The translations under genes were made by a program, and so were the position numbers. A stretch of 64,000 bases of DNA. Source: Advenella kashmirensis WT001. Its GTDB lineage: Bacteria; Pseudomonadota; Gammaproteobacteria; Burkholderiales; Burkholderiaceae_B. The stretch's first letter is position 1; the number at the start of each line of letters is the position of its first letter. The stretch lies in the NCBI RefSeq assembly GCF_000219915.2, contig NC_017964.1, positions 3,286,001 to 3,350,000 of the forward strand, given 5' to 3'. The notes beneath the pieces are model-generated. The model did no database searches. It saw only the letters and a list, made by a program, of their open reading frames with translations, and was not told where the DNA came from. Positions 28,372 through 38,736 of the stretch are shown piece after piece.

Positions 28372-29793
28372 ATGAATTACCGCTTATCAACCCTCGTCTT
28401 TTTTTCCCTCCTGCTGGCCGGATGTAGTGTCGTGGGGCCCGATTACAAAACGCCGGACAATGCCGTCATACAACAGCCGTCCGCCCAGGGCGCCTTTGTC
28501 GGCGCGCGCGCGACCAATGTCTATTCTGACGCGCCCTTGCCTGTGCACTGGTGGCGGCTCAATCATGACCCAATCCTTGATCGGCTGGTGAGCAAGGCAC
28601 TGGCTGCCAATGCCAACCTGCGCGCAGCCCAGGCAAATCTGGCCCGCGCACGCGCCACTGTGGCGGGTGCCCAGGCTCAGCAATCTCCTGTCATAGACGT
28701 CAATGCCTCGGCACAGTACGGTCACAGTTCCGGGTTGCAGCAGCTACAGCCGGATCTGCGACCACCAGACCGGTGGGCATACAGTAGCGGCCTTAATATT
28801 GCGTATCAGATCGATCTTTTCGGGCAAATCCATCGGGCGATAGAGGCGTCTGAGCAGGATGCACAAGCGGCAATGGCCACCTACGAAGCCGCGCGCGTGA
28901 CAGTTGCTGCAGAAACCGCGCGGGCCTACGCCACTATCTGCGCCGCCGGTATGCAACTGGCTTCGGCGAAAAAATCAGTGCGTATACAACAGGAATCGAG
29001 CGATATCGCAAGACAATTGTGGCAGGCAGGACGCGGGACGCAACTGGATGTCACCCGCGCACGCGGTCTGGTTCAGCAGTTGAACGCCGGCATCCCGCCG
29101 TTGCAGGCCCAGCAGCAGGTTGCCTTGTTCCGGCTGGCGACCCTGACCGGCCAGACACCGTCCTCCATGCCGGCATCACTATTGAAATGCGCCACGCCTC
29201 CTCGGTTTACCGGCACCATTCCGGTTGGCAACGGCAAACAGTTATTGCGCCGTCGCCCCGATATTCGGGCAGCCGAACGCAAGCTGGCGGCCGCCACTGC
29301 AAGAATCGGCGTTGCCATCGGCCAGCTGTATCCGACCATCACACTGGGCCTGGCCAGCGCATCGACCGGCCCCATGGATATGCTTGGCAATAAAAGCACC
29401 ACGAGCTTAAATGTAGGCCCGCTAATATCATGGACAGTGCCCAATACGGGCGCCGCCAAGGCCGCTATTGCCCAGGCCAGGGCAACGGCAGAGGCAGAAT
29501 ATGCGCATTTTGATGCAACAGTGCTGAATGCCCTGCAGGAAACCGAGAGCGCGCTGGTTACTTATGCCCGCCAACTGGAACGTTACGCTGCACTCAAAGC
29601 GGCACGCGATACAGCGGCACAGGCGGCCAGTCAGGCATCGGTCCTGTACCGGGCAGGCAAAACAGATTACCTGCCGGTGCTGGATGCACAGCGCACCCTG
29701 GCCAGTGCCGACAGCGCGCTGGCCTCGTCCCTGGCGCAGCTGGCCGATATGCAGGTGGATGTATTTCTGGCGCTGGGCGGCGGCTGGGAATAA
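28372..29793 (+). CDS. Outer-membrane efflux lipoprotein (NodT/OprM family)
   Basis: A 473-residue TolC-like channel with a lipoprotein signal: FFSLLLAGCSVVGPDYKTP has the LAGC lipobox. Two OEP repeats follow, each with the long Ala-rich coiled helices (for example LVSKALAANANLRAAQANLA and LNALQETESALVTYARQLE). The conserved RRRPDIRAAERKLAAATARI marks the NodT subgroup. The ATG at 28372 is chosen because it directly precedes the signal sequence; an upstream GTG at 28333 would add residues that break it. It is the last gene of the marR-FUSC-DUF1656-HlyD-OMF operon, after a 132-base gap. Confidence 0.87.
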   Translation: MNYRLSTLVFFSLLLAGCSVVGPDYKTPDNAVIQQPSAQGAFVGARATNVYSDAPLPVHWWRLNHDPILDRLVSKALAANANLRAAQANLARARATVAGAQAQQSPVIDVNASAQYGHSSGLQQLQPDLRPPDRWAYSSGLNIAYQIDLFGQIHRAIEASEQDAQAAMATYEAARVTVAAETARAYATICAAGMQLASAKKSVRIQQESSDIARQLWQAGRGTQLDVTRARGLVQQLNAGIPPLQAQQQVALFRLATLTGQTPSSMPASLLKCATPPRFTGTIPVGNGKQLLRRRPDIRAAERKLAAATARIGVAIGQLYPTITLGLASASTGPMDMLGNKSTTSLNVGPLISWTVPNTGAAKAAIAQARATAEAEYAHFDATVLNALQETESALVTYARQLERYAALKAARDTAAQAASQASVLYRAGKTDYLPVLDAQRTLASADSALASSLAQLADMQVDVFLALGGGWE

Positions 29794-29923
29794 CTCAAAG
29801 GCGTGTCTGTAGTGCCATGGCTTGCATCACGAGTATATTGACGCCGTGAAAATGCTCGACGCCTGGTCACTGTCCCGGCAATCCGGGGCCGATTTCGGCA
29901 TAGCGGCACCCCAGCGCGCGCCG

Positions 29924-32467
29924 TCACTCAGGCAGATCAGGTAGTGACTGCCTGATCGCAGTCATCTCCTCCCAGGGGTCACTGGCAAGCCGGGCCAGGC
30001 GTTGCGGCAGATTGCGGATATGGAAGGCGTCCGACGACTTTACGCGCCCAAGTTCTTCCCAGCGCAGCGGTGTGGCCACTGCGGCACCAGGCCTGGCACG
30101 CAGCGAATACGAGCAGACACTGGTGGCGCCACGCCCATTGCGCAGATAGTCCACGAATATCAATCCTTTACGCTGTTTTTTGGAGGCCGTTGCGATATAG
30201 GTGTCCGGATGCGCCCCGGCCAGCGACTCGGCAAAAGCGCGCGCAAACTGTCTTGCGTCCTCCCAGGGCACGGGCGGTTTCAGCGGCGCGACCACATGCA
30301 GCCCTTTACCGCCGGTCGTGCGTACAAACGATTGCAGCTGCAGTTGCTCCAGCAGATCGCGCACCTGACGCGCCGCCTTTTTCACCGTGGCCCACGACAC
30401 TTGCTCAGAAGGGTCAAGATCAAATACCAGACGGTCGCAATCATCCGGGCTGTCGGCCAGCGCACCCCATGGATGGAACTCCAGCGAGTTAAACTGCACC
30501 AGTTGCATGACATCTGTCTTGTCCCGCACCATCAAATAGTCCTGCCTGCCACCCTGCTCTTCTTGCAGACTGACCGTACTGACATCCATGCCGGCCGTAT
30601 GGTGTTTTTGGAAAAAGCAGGCTTTTTGCGTGCCATCCGGGCAGCGCAGCACCGATAGCGGCCGTCCGGCTACCCCCGGCAACAGCCAGTCCATCACTCG
30701 TTCGTAATAGTCGGCCACATCCTGCTTGCTCACCTGCATCTCGGGGTACACTAAGCGGTCCGGGCTGCTAATTTGAACAGTATCCTTTTTCATAGGCTCC
30801 TCTTTTGCCTGGCTGCCTCGCAGATCAGCAACAGACTTGTCTTCTCGTAATGTCTTGAACGCCGTGTGACGCAACAATCCCTGACTGCTGTGTCCACGAT
30901 AAAACACCTCCACCACATGGCGCGGCTTGACCCATTTTGCACGCCGCAAATCCGAATCTATGCCTGCAACTGTCACCGTCGGGTCTGTCTCTGCAACCGG
31001 TCGCAACAGGGTCGATAGTTGTCGCAACATAGCATCATTCATGCCGGTGCCGACACGCCCGGCTAGTCGCCAGCCTGACTTGCCCTCGGGCAATGCCAGC
31101 AGTAATGAACCAATACCCATGCGACTTCCTTTGGGCTCAATAAAGCCGGCAATGGCAAACTCATCACTGAGTTCCATTTTTATTTTCTGCCAGCTTCTGC
31201 TGCGACCGGCGTGATATGACGCATTTACCCGTTTTGAAATAATGCCTTCGAGTTTTTCTGCTGTTACTCGCGCAAACACCTGAGGTCCGGAACCCACCAG
31301 ATGCGAACTGTATCGCAATCGTGATGGCGCGCCTTGCAATACCGTCTCCAGCAATGCCTTGCGTTCCTGCAACGGCACATCGCACAGATCAAACCCTTGC
31401 AGATGAATCAGGTCAAACAACAGATAACTCAATGGCGCCTGCTTCTCGCCAGACAGCGTCGCCTGCAAGGCGGAAAAATTGCTGTGCACGCCCTCGAGCA
31501 CAACCAGTTCGCCATCAAAGGCAGCCTGCTGCAGCCCGAGCGATGCCATATCACTGGCCACATCAGGCAGGCGTGCCGTCCAGTCCAGACCATTACGCGA
31601 CCACAAGGCCGGAGTGCCATCAACAATCGTGCACAGCAGGCGATAGCCGTCCCATTTGACTTCATGCAGCCAATCATCGCCAACCGGCGCCTTGTCTGCA
31701 GTAAGGCATAATTGTGGCGCAAATGGTTTGTGCTGCAACGGCTGTCGCTTTGCGCCTTTGAAGGCATCAAGCTGCGCACGCCAGGCGGCGGTTGCCGGAT
31801 TCTTCTGGCTTTTCGTATCGGCTACTGCTTTGGAAGTTGTGCCTTTAGAAGTTATATTTTTTGCTGCCCTGTCTTTTGCTCTTTTTTGGGCGGCGGTCTT
31901 TTTACCCGCACTCGCTTTTTTTGCGGCTGGCCCTTTGCCATCCGTGACCAACGCTGCAGACTCATCGACAAAGTCATCAGCCTCTTTGTCCCCGGCAAAT
32001 GCATCGTCCTGCTTGATCAGTAACCACTGTTGCTGGCGACTGCGGCGATGGCTGCGGATCAGATGCCACCCGCCTTGCAAGATGTCGCCAAACAGTTCAA
32101 ATTTCAAATGTCCTTTGGCCAGTTGCGCTTCGACCTCTTCATTGGTGCTCCAGATTCCGCTGTCAAATATTCTGACATGTCCTCCACCGTATTCCCCTTT
32201 GGGAATATCACCCTCGAAACGGGCATAGCTGACGGGGTGGTCCTCTACTTGCACTGCCAGACGTTTGACCGACGGGTCAAGGCTGGGGCCTTTGGGCACC
32301 GCCCAGCTCTTGAGCACCCCGGCAACCTGCAGCCGAAAATCATAATGGCGATGGCTGGCGTGATGTAGCTGGACAACAAAGATGGGCCGACCGCCGCCAA
32401 TTGCATCCTCTTGCGGTTCCGGTGTACGGTCAAACCTGCGTTTGCGCTGATAGTCGGCAAGGCTCAT
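29924..32467 (-). CDS. ligD: ATP-dependent DNA ligase D (LigD), three-domain
   Basis: This 847-residue enzyme carries all three LigD modules in the Pseudomonas order. Residues about 1-190 are the 3'-phosphoesterase (FVVQLHHASHRHYDFRLQV; GDIPKGEYGGGHVRIFDSG). A Lys/Ala-rich linker follows. The ATP-dependent ligase has its nucleotidyl lysine in EVKWDGYR (near residue 270) and FDGELVVLEG. From about residue 565 comes the primase-polymerase (DRLVYPEMQVSKQDVADYYE; LVFDLDPSEQVSW with the catalytic Asp pair). It repairs double-strand breaks with Ku by non-homologous end joining. It follows ku, 35 bases after the restored ku stop. Confidence 0.93.
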   Translation of the reverse strand: MSLADYQRKRRFDRTPEPQEDAIGGGRPIFVVQLHHASHRHYDFRLQVAGVLKSWAVPKGPSLDPSVKRLAVQVEDHPVSYARFEGDIPKGEYGGGHVRIFDSGIWSTNEEVEAQLAKGHLKFELFGDILQGGWHLIRSHRRSRQQQWLLIKQDDAFAGDKEADDFVDESAALVTDGKGPAAKKASAGKKTAAQKRAKDRAAKNITSKGTTSKAVADTKSQKNPATAAWRAQLDAFKGAKRQPLQHKPFAPQLCLTADKAPVGDDWLHEVKWDGYRLLCTIVDGTPALWSRNGLDWTARLPDVASDMASLGLQQAAFDGELVVLEGVHSNFSALQATLSGEKQAPLSYLLFDLIHLQGFDLCDVPLQERKALLETVLQGAPSRLRYSSHLVGSGPQVFARVTAEKLEGIISKRVNASYHAGRSRSWQKIKMELSDEFAIAGFIEPKGSRMGIGSLLLALPEGKSGWRLAGRVGTGMNDAMLRQLSTLLRPVAETDPTVTVAGIDSDLRRAKWVKPRHVVEVFYRGHSSQGLLRHTAFKTLREDKSVADLRGSQAKEEPMKKDTVQISSPDRLVYPEMQVSKQDVADYYERVMDWLLPGVAGRPLSVLRCPDGTQKACFFQKHHTAGMDVSTVSLQEEQGGRQDYLMVRDKTDVMQLVQFNSLEFHPWGALADSPDDCDRLVFDLDPSEQVSWATVKKAARQVRDLLEQLQLQSFVRTTGGKGLHVVAPLKPPVPWEDARQFARAFAESLAGAHPDTYIATASKKQRKGLIFVDYLRNGRGATSVCSYSLRARPGAAVATPLRWEELGRVKSSDAFHIRNLPQRLARLASDPWEEMTAIRQSLPDLPE

Positions 32468-32502
32468 AGGCGCCCCCGGTCAGTAGTGTTGGAAAATGCG
32501 CG

Positions 32503-33590
32503 CTAGGCCGCCTTTTTGGTGCTGCCCGCACGCTTGCGTGAGCCGGATCCGGAAGAACCGGCGCTTTTCTTTGGTGTTGCTTGGCAGTTTTTCTGGCAGT
32601 CGTTGTTGATTTGGCTGCCTTGCCTGCCGTTTTACCTCGGGCTGTTTTACCGTTATCCGTTGTGCTCTTGCGCCCCGCCGCTCTGGCCGCTGATTTTGCT
32701 GAAGCCTTTTTGCTCGCTTTGCCTGCCGCACTGTCGCTGCCTCGTGCTGCAGGACTGGATTTGGCCGCCTTGGGTGGTGTTCGTTTATTGGTTGCCAGGC
32801 TTTGCTTGAGCAGCGACATAAAGTCGACCACGTTAGTGGCAGCATTCTCCGGTACTGCAGCGTCTTCCAGTTCGTCTTCAGGTCGGTGGCTGACTTTGTT
32901 GGCTTTCATCCGCTTTTTTATCACATCTGAAAGCCGCTGCCGGAACTCGTCCTTGTACTGCTCTGGTTTCCATTCCGCGCCCATGGACGTAATCAATTGA
33001 CTGGCCATGTCCATTTCCTGGCTGGAAATCCGGTAGTCGCTCAACTTGCCTTCCGGAATCCGGTAGTCCTGCACATCAATCAACTCCTGCGGATAGCGCA
33101 GCAGAATCAGCATGAGCGCATCGTCTTGCGGCATCACGGCACACAGATATTCACGCGTGCGTATGACCACACGTGCTATTCCGATCTTGCCGGCATCACG
33201 CAGTGTCTCGCGCAACAGCACATATCCTTTTTCCGCCTTTTTTCCCGGCACCAGCACATAGGGTTTTTCGAAATACGCCGGGCCGATAGCGCTGGCGTCG
33301 ACAAAAGCCTCTACATCGACCGACTCTTTGCTTTGCGGCGCTGCATCGCGAATATCGTCGGGTTCCAGCACCACATAATTGCCTTTGCTATATTCAAATG
33401 CCTTGACGATATCTTTCCACGGCACCTCTTCGCCGGTATCGGCGTTGACCCTCTCGTATCGCACCGGCGCCTTGTCACGCGAGTCCAGCATCCGAAAATG
33501 CAGATCAATGCGTCGCTCCCCTGGCATTAACGCCACGGGTATATTCAATAGTCCAAAAGAAAGCGTACCATTCCAGATCGGGCGTGCCAT
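32503..33590 (-). CDS. ku: Non-homologous end-joining protein Ku, C-terminal frameshift
   Basis: Ku binds broken DNA ends and recruits LigD. MARPIWNGTLSFGLLNIPVA is the canonical bacterial Ku start and VRYERVNADTGEEVPWKDI follows. The core is intact. The Lys/Ala-rich tail is read through as a long non-Ku extension in the given frame; adding one A near 32578 gives KTAKQTPKKSAGSSGSGSRK and a natural stop at 32503, for about 362 residues. A low-complexity basic tail of this kind mediates DNA binding and threading in Ku. AAGGA lies six bases before the ATG. The gene precedes ligD on the same strand, a normal two-gene NHEJ unit. Confidence 0.9.
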
Positions 33591-33716
33591 ATCAGGTCCT
33601 TGTTCAAGATCATCAATGCGCCAAACGCAGCGCGAGTCCTGCAGCAATGTGAATCGGCTCAAGGGCCGACCCAATTTCAAATGCAATGAATCGTGTGGGG
33701 TATTGCCTGTAAGCGT

Positions 33717-34145
33717 TCAGGCTTGCGTAACCTTTTGACCCAGTGCATCTATCAGTGGTGTGCCGTCATCGCGGTTGAGCGCGCCTTTTTGCGGCAGCGG
33801 CAAAATATCCAGCACCAGCTCTGACGGGCGGCACAGGCGCGCGCCTTTAGGCGTGATCACAAAGGGGCGATTAATCAGAATCGGATATTCAATCATGGCA
33901 TCCAGCAGCCGATCATCACTTACAGCCGGGTCATCCAGTCCGAGTTCCTTGAACAGCGTTTCTTTCTGACGCACTGCGTCGCGCACGCTGATGCCGGCCT
34001 GCTCTATAATCGCTGTCAACTCTTCGCGAGAAGGCGGATTGTGCAGGTATTCTATGACATTGGGCTCGACACCTGTATTGCGGATCAGCGCCAGCGTCGT
34101 GCGTGAAGTACCGCAGCGGGTATTGTGATAAATTGTAATATCCAT
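33717..34145 (-). CDS. arsC: Arsenate reductase, glutaredoxin-dependent ArsC family
   Basis: A 142-residue protein opening MDITIYHNTRCGTSRTTLAL, with the catalytic Cys in RCGTSR near residue 11. It also has PILINRPFVITPKGARLCRP, containing the conserved Arg that contacts arsenate. It reduces arsenate to arsenite using glutathione and glutaredoxin. No arsB, acr3 or arsR gene is next to it, so it is an isolated arsC. AGGAG lies nine bases before the ATG. Confidence 0.9.
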   Translation of the reverse strand: MDITIYHNTRCGTSRTTLALIRNTGVEPNVIEYLHNPPSREELTAIIEQAGISVRDAVRQKETLFKELGLDDPAVSDDRLLDAMIEYPILINRPFVITPKGARLCRPSELVLDILPLPQKGALNRDDGTPLIDALGQKVTQA

Positions 34146-34297
34146 GAGGGGAACTCCTGTACCGTTGGTGGTTCAATCATAGCATTTAGCAGGTCGAATG
34201 CGTGTAACCATTGGCCGATGCAAGGCGGTACATGGCCATGACGATTACAACGCCCCATCACCGAACCGGCGACGCGGGCGCGCAATATCTTGCGCAG

Positions 34298-34324
34298 TAA
34301 AAGAGCGCCAATTATGGCGCCCCG
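34298..34324 (-). terminator. Possible weak terminator after metY
   Basis: On the minus strand GCGCC-ATAATT-GGCGC forms a five-base stem, followed by TCTTTTA. It lies about 35 bases after the metY stop. The stem is short, so the call is tentative. Confidence 0.35.
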
Positions 34325-34355
34325 GATTGCGTATGGACAATATGAAAGCCTGCGA

Positions 34356-35632
34356 TCAGCCCTTGCTCTGCTGCAATGCCTGATCCAGATCCGCCAGAAT
34401 GTCATCGATATGCTCAATACCAATCGAAAGCCTGACCATGTCCTGGCTGACCCCGGCCTTCTCCAGTTCCTGCTCATTGAGCTGACGATGGGTGGTTGTG
34501 GCCGGATGGCATGCCAGCGATTTGGCATCGCCAATATTGACCAGGCGCGTAATCAATTGCAGCGCATCGATAAAGCGCGCCCCTGCCTGCGCATCTCCCT
34601 TCACGCCGAAGCACAGAATGGCCGATGGTTTGCCACCCATATATTTGCGGGCCAGTTCGTGTTCTGGATGATCGGGCAGACCCGCATATTTCACCCAGCT
34701 GACCTGCTCATGCTTCTGCAGAAACTGCGCCACTTTCAGGCATTTTCACAATGGCGCTCGACGCGCAATGCCAGCGTTTCAATACCCTGCAGAATCTGGA
34801 ATGCTGCCAGCGGAGCCAGGGCGGCGCCGGTGTTGCGCAACGGGCCGACGCGACAACGTCCGATAAAGGCAGCTTCGGCAAACGCCTCGGTATAGACCAC
34901 ACCATGGTAGGCCGGATCTGGTTCATTCAGCACCGCAAACCGCTCTTTATGCTCGGCCCATGGAAACTTGCCGGAATCAACCACAGCCCCGGCAATAGTC
35001 GTGCCATGCCCGCCCATATATTTGGTCAGCGAATGCACCACAATATCGGCGCCGTGTTCAAAGGGACGGCACAGCGCCGGCGTTGCCACGGTGTTGTCCA
35101 CAATCAGCGGTACCCCGTGCCGGTGCGCCGCGTCTGCCAGTGCGCGCAGATCAATCAGGTTGCCTGCGGGATTGCCAATGGATTCGCAGAACACCGCTTT
35201 GGTCTTGTCATCGATCAACGCCTCCAGTGCCGCAATATCATTATGAGGAGCCATGCGCACCTCGATTCCCTGGCGCGGAAACGCATGGGCAAACAGGTTA
35301 TAGGTACCGCCATACAGTTTGCTGACCGATACAATATTGTCGCCTGCCTGAGTAATGGTCTGGATGGCATAGGTGATGGCCGCCATGCCCGAGGCGACTG
35401 CCAGCGCGGCAATTCCGCCTTCCAGGGCAGCTACGCGCTCTTCCAGCACCGCATTGGTCGGATTCATGATACGCGAGTAGATATTGCCGGCCACTTTCAG
35501 ATCAAACAGGTCGGCGCCATGCTGCGTATTGTCAAAGGCAAACGAAGACGTCTGATAAATGGGTACGGCAACTGCCTTGGTGGTGGGCTCCGGTGTGTAA
35601 CCCGCATGAATGGCCAATGTCTCAAGTTTCAT
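34356..35632 (-). CDS. metY: O-acetylhomoserine aminocarboxypropyltransferase / sulfhydrylase (MetY), frameshifted
   Basis: The repaired enzyme has about 425 residues. This PLP enzyme makes homocysteine from O-acetylhomoserine and sulfide. [40 protein letters not shown] and the PLP lysine in [14 protein letters not shown] are diagnostic, and [19 protein letters not shown] is the C-terminal substrate region. The frame breaks at 34739-34740; adding one C reads [24 protein letters not shown] before the ATG at 35632 supports the start. No SAM riboswitch or MetR site was recognised upstream. Confidence 0.9.
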
Positions 35633-35807
35633 TTCTTCTCCTTTCTGGAAATCAAATTTCAGGGCAACGATCAAATAGCCTGACTGACGTAATAAATATC
35701 TGATTCCGCTTTATACCCGACATCACCGGTTCTGTCAGCCTTTCGCTTGATCTTTACTTATGTATTGGATATATATGCTTTTGCACACTGCTCAGTTGGT
35801 GGCTTGT

Positions 35808-36652
35808 TCACCTATTCTCCCGGCCCGCTGCCAGTCTTGCACCCTGCGTGCGCCGGCCCTTGCGGTACTCATCAGGCGTGGTTCCCATCAGGCGGCGAAA
35901 CATGCTGATAAATGCCGACGCGCTGCTGTAGCCCAGATCCAGGCCAATCGCTTCCACGGTCTCGCCCCGATCAAGCCGTGCCAGCGAAGCCAGCACCTTG
36001 AGCCGCTGTCGCCATTCAACAAAAGACATGCCCAGATCACGCTGGCAACGGCGCATCAGGTTCTTTCTGTTGTATGACTGATCGCCGCGAATTCGGCGAT
36101 TGTACGCGCATCACCCGGGTTGGCCTGTAGCGCCAGCAACACCGGCTTGAGCAAAGGATCGTCTGATGTGGGCAGGTAAGTCCCTGCACAATCGGCCTGC
36201 TCCAGCTGATCCACCAATACCCGCAATAGACGTTGCTCCCGCAGTGAAGCGACAACGGCCGGCGGCCTTCTGCCCAGTTCATCAAGCAGCGCCCGCATAA
36301 ACGGGCTGACGGTCAATGCACAGGTGACGCCAGGCAAGGTCTGACACAGCGCTGCGTCGACATACAGGGAGCAGTGGATGCCCGCATGACGATTGAATGC
36401 GATATGCTCGGTGCGAGGCGGCAGCCATAAACCGTACTGGGGCGGCGCCAGATAATGCTGATGGGCCAGTTCGATTTCCATGATGCCGCTAAAGGAGTAT
36501 ACAAATTCCCCCCAGTTGTGAAGATGACGCGGATATACGGTGTCTGCCTGCACGCTCACCGCCCGAAAGACAATGGGCGCCGGCAAAGCCGTATCAAACG
36601 GAGGTCGACGCAAATGCGTCGCGTTGCTGGGTGAAAAGCCGGATTTTTTCAT
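35808..36652 (-). CDS. AraC family regulator with N-terminal cupin, frameshifted
   Basis: Repaired length is about 281 residues. An AraC-type cupin sensor (YPRHLHNWGEFVYSFSGIME; LAPPQYGLWLPPRTEHIAF) is followed by two HTH units, the second being AIGLDLGYSSASAFISMFRR. The break is at 36059-36060; adding one C gives SHTTERTLMRRCQRDLGMSF. The start at 36652 (MKKSGFSPSNATHLRRPPF) suits the domain. It is divergent from the EamA transporter gene 291 bases away, which it probably controls. Confidence 0.84.
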
Positions 36653-36943
36653 AAGCGTAATCCAATAAAAGCGATATAACGGACAGAAAGGCCAAGAGCG
36701 ATCGCGCTGACAGCAATACCGACACGAGCCCGACGCGTGCCATATCCCTGTACAGCTCGCACTTGCATCTGCAAAACGGCACATGGATCCCGAAGGAAAC
36801 ATGCCACCCCTCGTCGGAAAATTCACTTCATACCAATAAATGACTTAATCCCGATATCGATTGTCATATTTACAGTATATGGCGATTATCCGTCAATGAG
36901 ATAATCCTGTTTCACAATGGGCTTATCTTGAACAGGAACAAAA

Positions 36944-37880
36944 ATGGAACACCGCCGGGCAATTGATCGCAAGGCCACCGGCCTGATGCTGCTTACTTGC
37001 GCAATTTGGGGTCTGCAACAGGTCGTACTCAAGGGCGCGGCACCAGACGTTGCGCCGGTTTTTCAGATTGCCTTGCGCTCCGGTGTTTCAGCCATCATGG
37101 TGTACATCCTGATCTATGCGCGCGGCGATCGCATTGTGCTCTCTGACGGGACCTGGAAGCCCGGGATTGCCGCCGGACTGCTTTTTGCCCTGGAATTTTT
37201 GCTGGTGGCCGAGGGGTTGCACCACACCACGGCCTCGCATATGGTCATTTTCCTTTACACTGCCCCGGTATTTGCTGCCCTGGGGCTTTACTGGAAGGTG
37301 CCCGACGAACGTCTGAGCCGGGTTCAATGGCTGGGCATCGCGATCGCTTTTGCGGGCATTGTCGTAACCTTTACCGGCCGCAGCGGCTCGGCGGATACCG
37401 GCGGCACTAACCCGCTGCTGGGCGACTTGCTTGGGATCTGCGCAGCCATGGCCTGGGGTGCGACCACTGTTGTCATACGCACCACTCGCCTGAACAACTG
37501 CCCAAGCACGCACACCTTGCTGTATCAGCTGATTGGCGGCTTCGCCGTTCTGATCGTTGCCGCCATCCTCATGGACCAGACTTATTTCAACCCTACGCCG
37601 CGTGCCTTTGCCGCCATGGCATTTCAGATACTGGTCGTGTCTTTTGGCAGCCTGCTCTTGTGGTTCTGGCTGCTGCGGCAGTATCTGGCATCCCGGCTTG
37701 GCGTCCTGTCCTTCATGACGCCGCTTTTCGGTATTGCTTTTGGCGTCTGGCTGCTGGATGAGCCGCTGGAGCCCAATTTCGTGGCCGGTGCTGATGGTTC
37801 TGCTTGGCATATTGCTGGTTAGTGGTTACGAGTGGATACAGCAAATCATTGCCCGCCGTCGCACGTTATCCCATTTATAA
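36944..37880 (+). CDS. DMT superfamily (EamA) transporter, C-terminal frameshift
   Basis: About 311 residues after repair, with ten hydrophobic helices in two EamA repeats: MLLTCAIWGLQQVVLKGAAP and LLGDLLGICAAMAWGATTVV open the halves. Near 37790 the frame changes by +1 (or loss of two bases); reading on gives LMVLLGILLVSGYEWIQQII and a stop at 37880 instead of an early one at 37822. It exports or imports small metabolites of unknown type. It lies divergent from the AraC-type gene. This shift and the one in the MFS gene at 19.3 kb are the only two not explained by a single lost base. Confidence 0.83.
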
Positions 37881-37965
37881 GTTGTTTGCCCGGTACAGAC
37901 TGTTATAAGCTAGGCAGACAATCGCGTCTTTGCCTGCCTGCTGCACCTTTTACCGGAGCCACAAT

Positions 37966-38577
37966 ATGAGCCTGGAATTTTTGCTGACATCCCTGATCGT
38001 GGTGATCTCGCCCGGCACAGGCGTCATTATCACCGTCGCCGCCGGCCTGTCGCGGGGACGCCGCGCCGCCGTCATCTGCGCTTTCGGCTGTACCTTGGGT
38101 ATTTTGCCGCACATGTTCGCCGCCATTACGGGACTGGCTGCCTTGTTGCATACCAGTGCCCTGGCTTTTGAAATAATCCGGTACGCGGGCGTCGCCTATC
38201 TGTTGTACATGGCGTTTACAACCCTGCGCGAGCATGGCGCGCTGAAAATCGAAACCGGCGCCGCGCCGCGCTCCAATAGGGACGTGATTCGCTCCGCTAT
38301 TGCCGTCAATGTGCTAAACCCGAAGCTGTCCATATTTTTCTTCGCCTTTTTACCGCAATTTGTCGGCAACCAGGCCAGCAACCCGCTACCGATCATGCTG
38401 GAGCTATCTGCCATTTTCATGGCAATGACATTTATCGTTTTTACCGGTTACGGCGTCTTTGCTGCAGCGGTTCGCCACCACGTGATTGGCCGGCCCGCGG
38501 TCATGACCTGGTTGCGCCGCAGCTTTGCCGCCGCCTTCGTTGCGCTGGGCGCCAAGCTGGCATTCACCGAGAGATAA
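37966..38577 (+). CDS. LysE family amino-acid exporter
   Basis: A 203-residue inner-membrane protein starting MSLEFLLTSLIVVISPGTGV. SPGTGVIITVAAGLSRGRRA is the LysE/RhtB family signature, and VAVNVLNPKLSIFFFAFLPQ (read here as AVNVLNPKLSIFFFAFLPQF) the second hallmark. It exports amino acids or homoserine lactones; the substrate is unknown. GGAG stands eight bases before the ATG. It lies between the EamA transporter and the GlxA-type regulator, all on the plus strand. Confidence 0.86.
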   Translation: MSLEFLLTSLIVVISPGTGVIITVAAGLSRGRRAAVICAFGCTLGILPHMFAAITGLAALLHTSALAFEIIRYAGVAYLLYMAFTTLREHGALKIETGAAPRSNRDVIRSAIAVNVLNPKLSIFFFAFLPQFVGNQASNPLPIMLELSAIFMAMTFIVFTGYGVFAAAVRHHVIGRPAVMTWLRRSFAAAFVALGAKLAFTER

Positions 38578-38736
38578 TCGCCAGAAGGTCCTGAGCGGGA
38601 GGTTTTTTTGAGTGCACACCAGCTGCGTCCCCCGGCTTGCAACGCATTGAGCGGTTATCTCTTGTGACCGCCGTTTGGCTGGAGGCATTTGGCGCTATAG
38701 TTGGCTAGAATACAAATACTAAGGAACGCCATCACC

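Noticed and set aside
34751-35683. Plus-strand open frame of 310 codons
   Set aside because: Antisense to metY, which carries the PLP-lysine motif; no own signature.
35633-35807. SAM riboswitch upstream of metY
   Set aside because: No SAM-I or SAM-II conserved core could be found in the leader.
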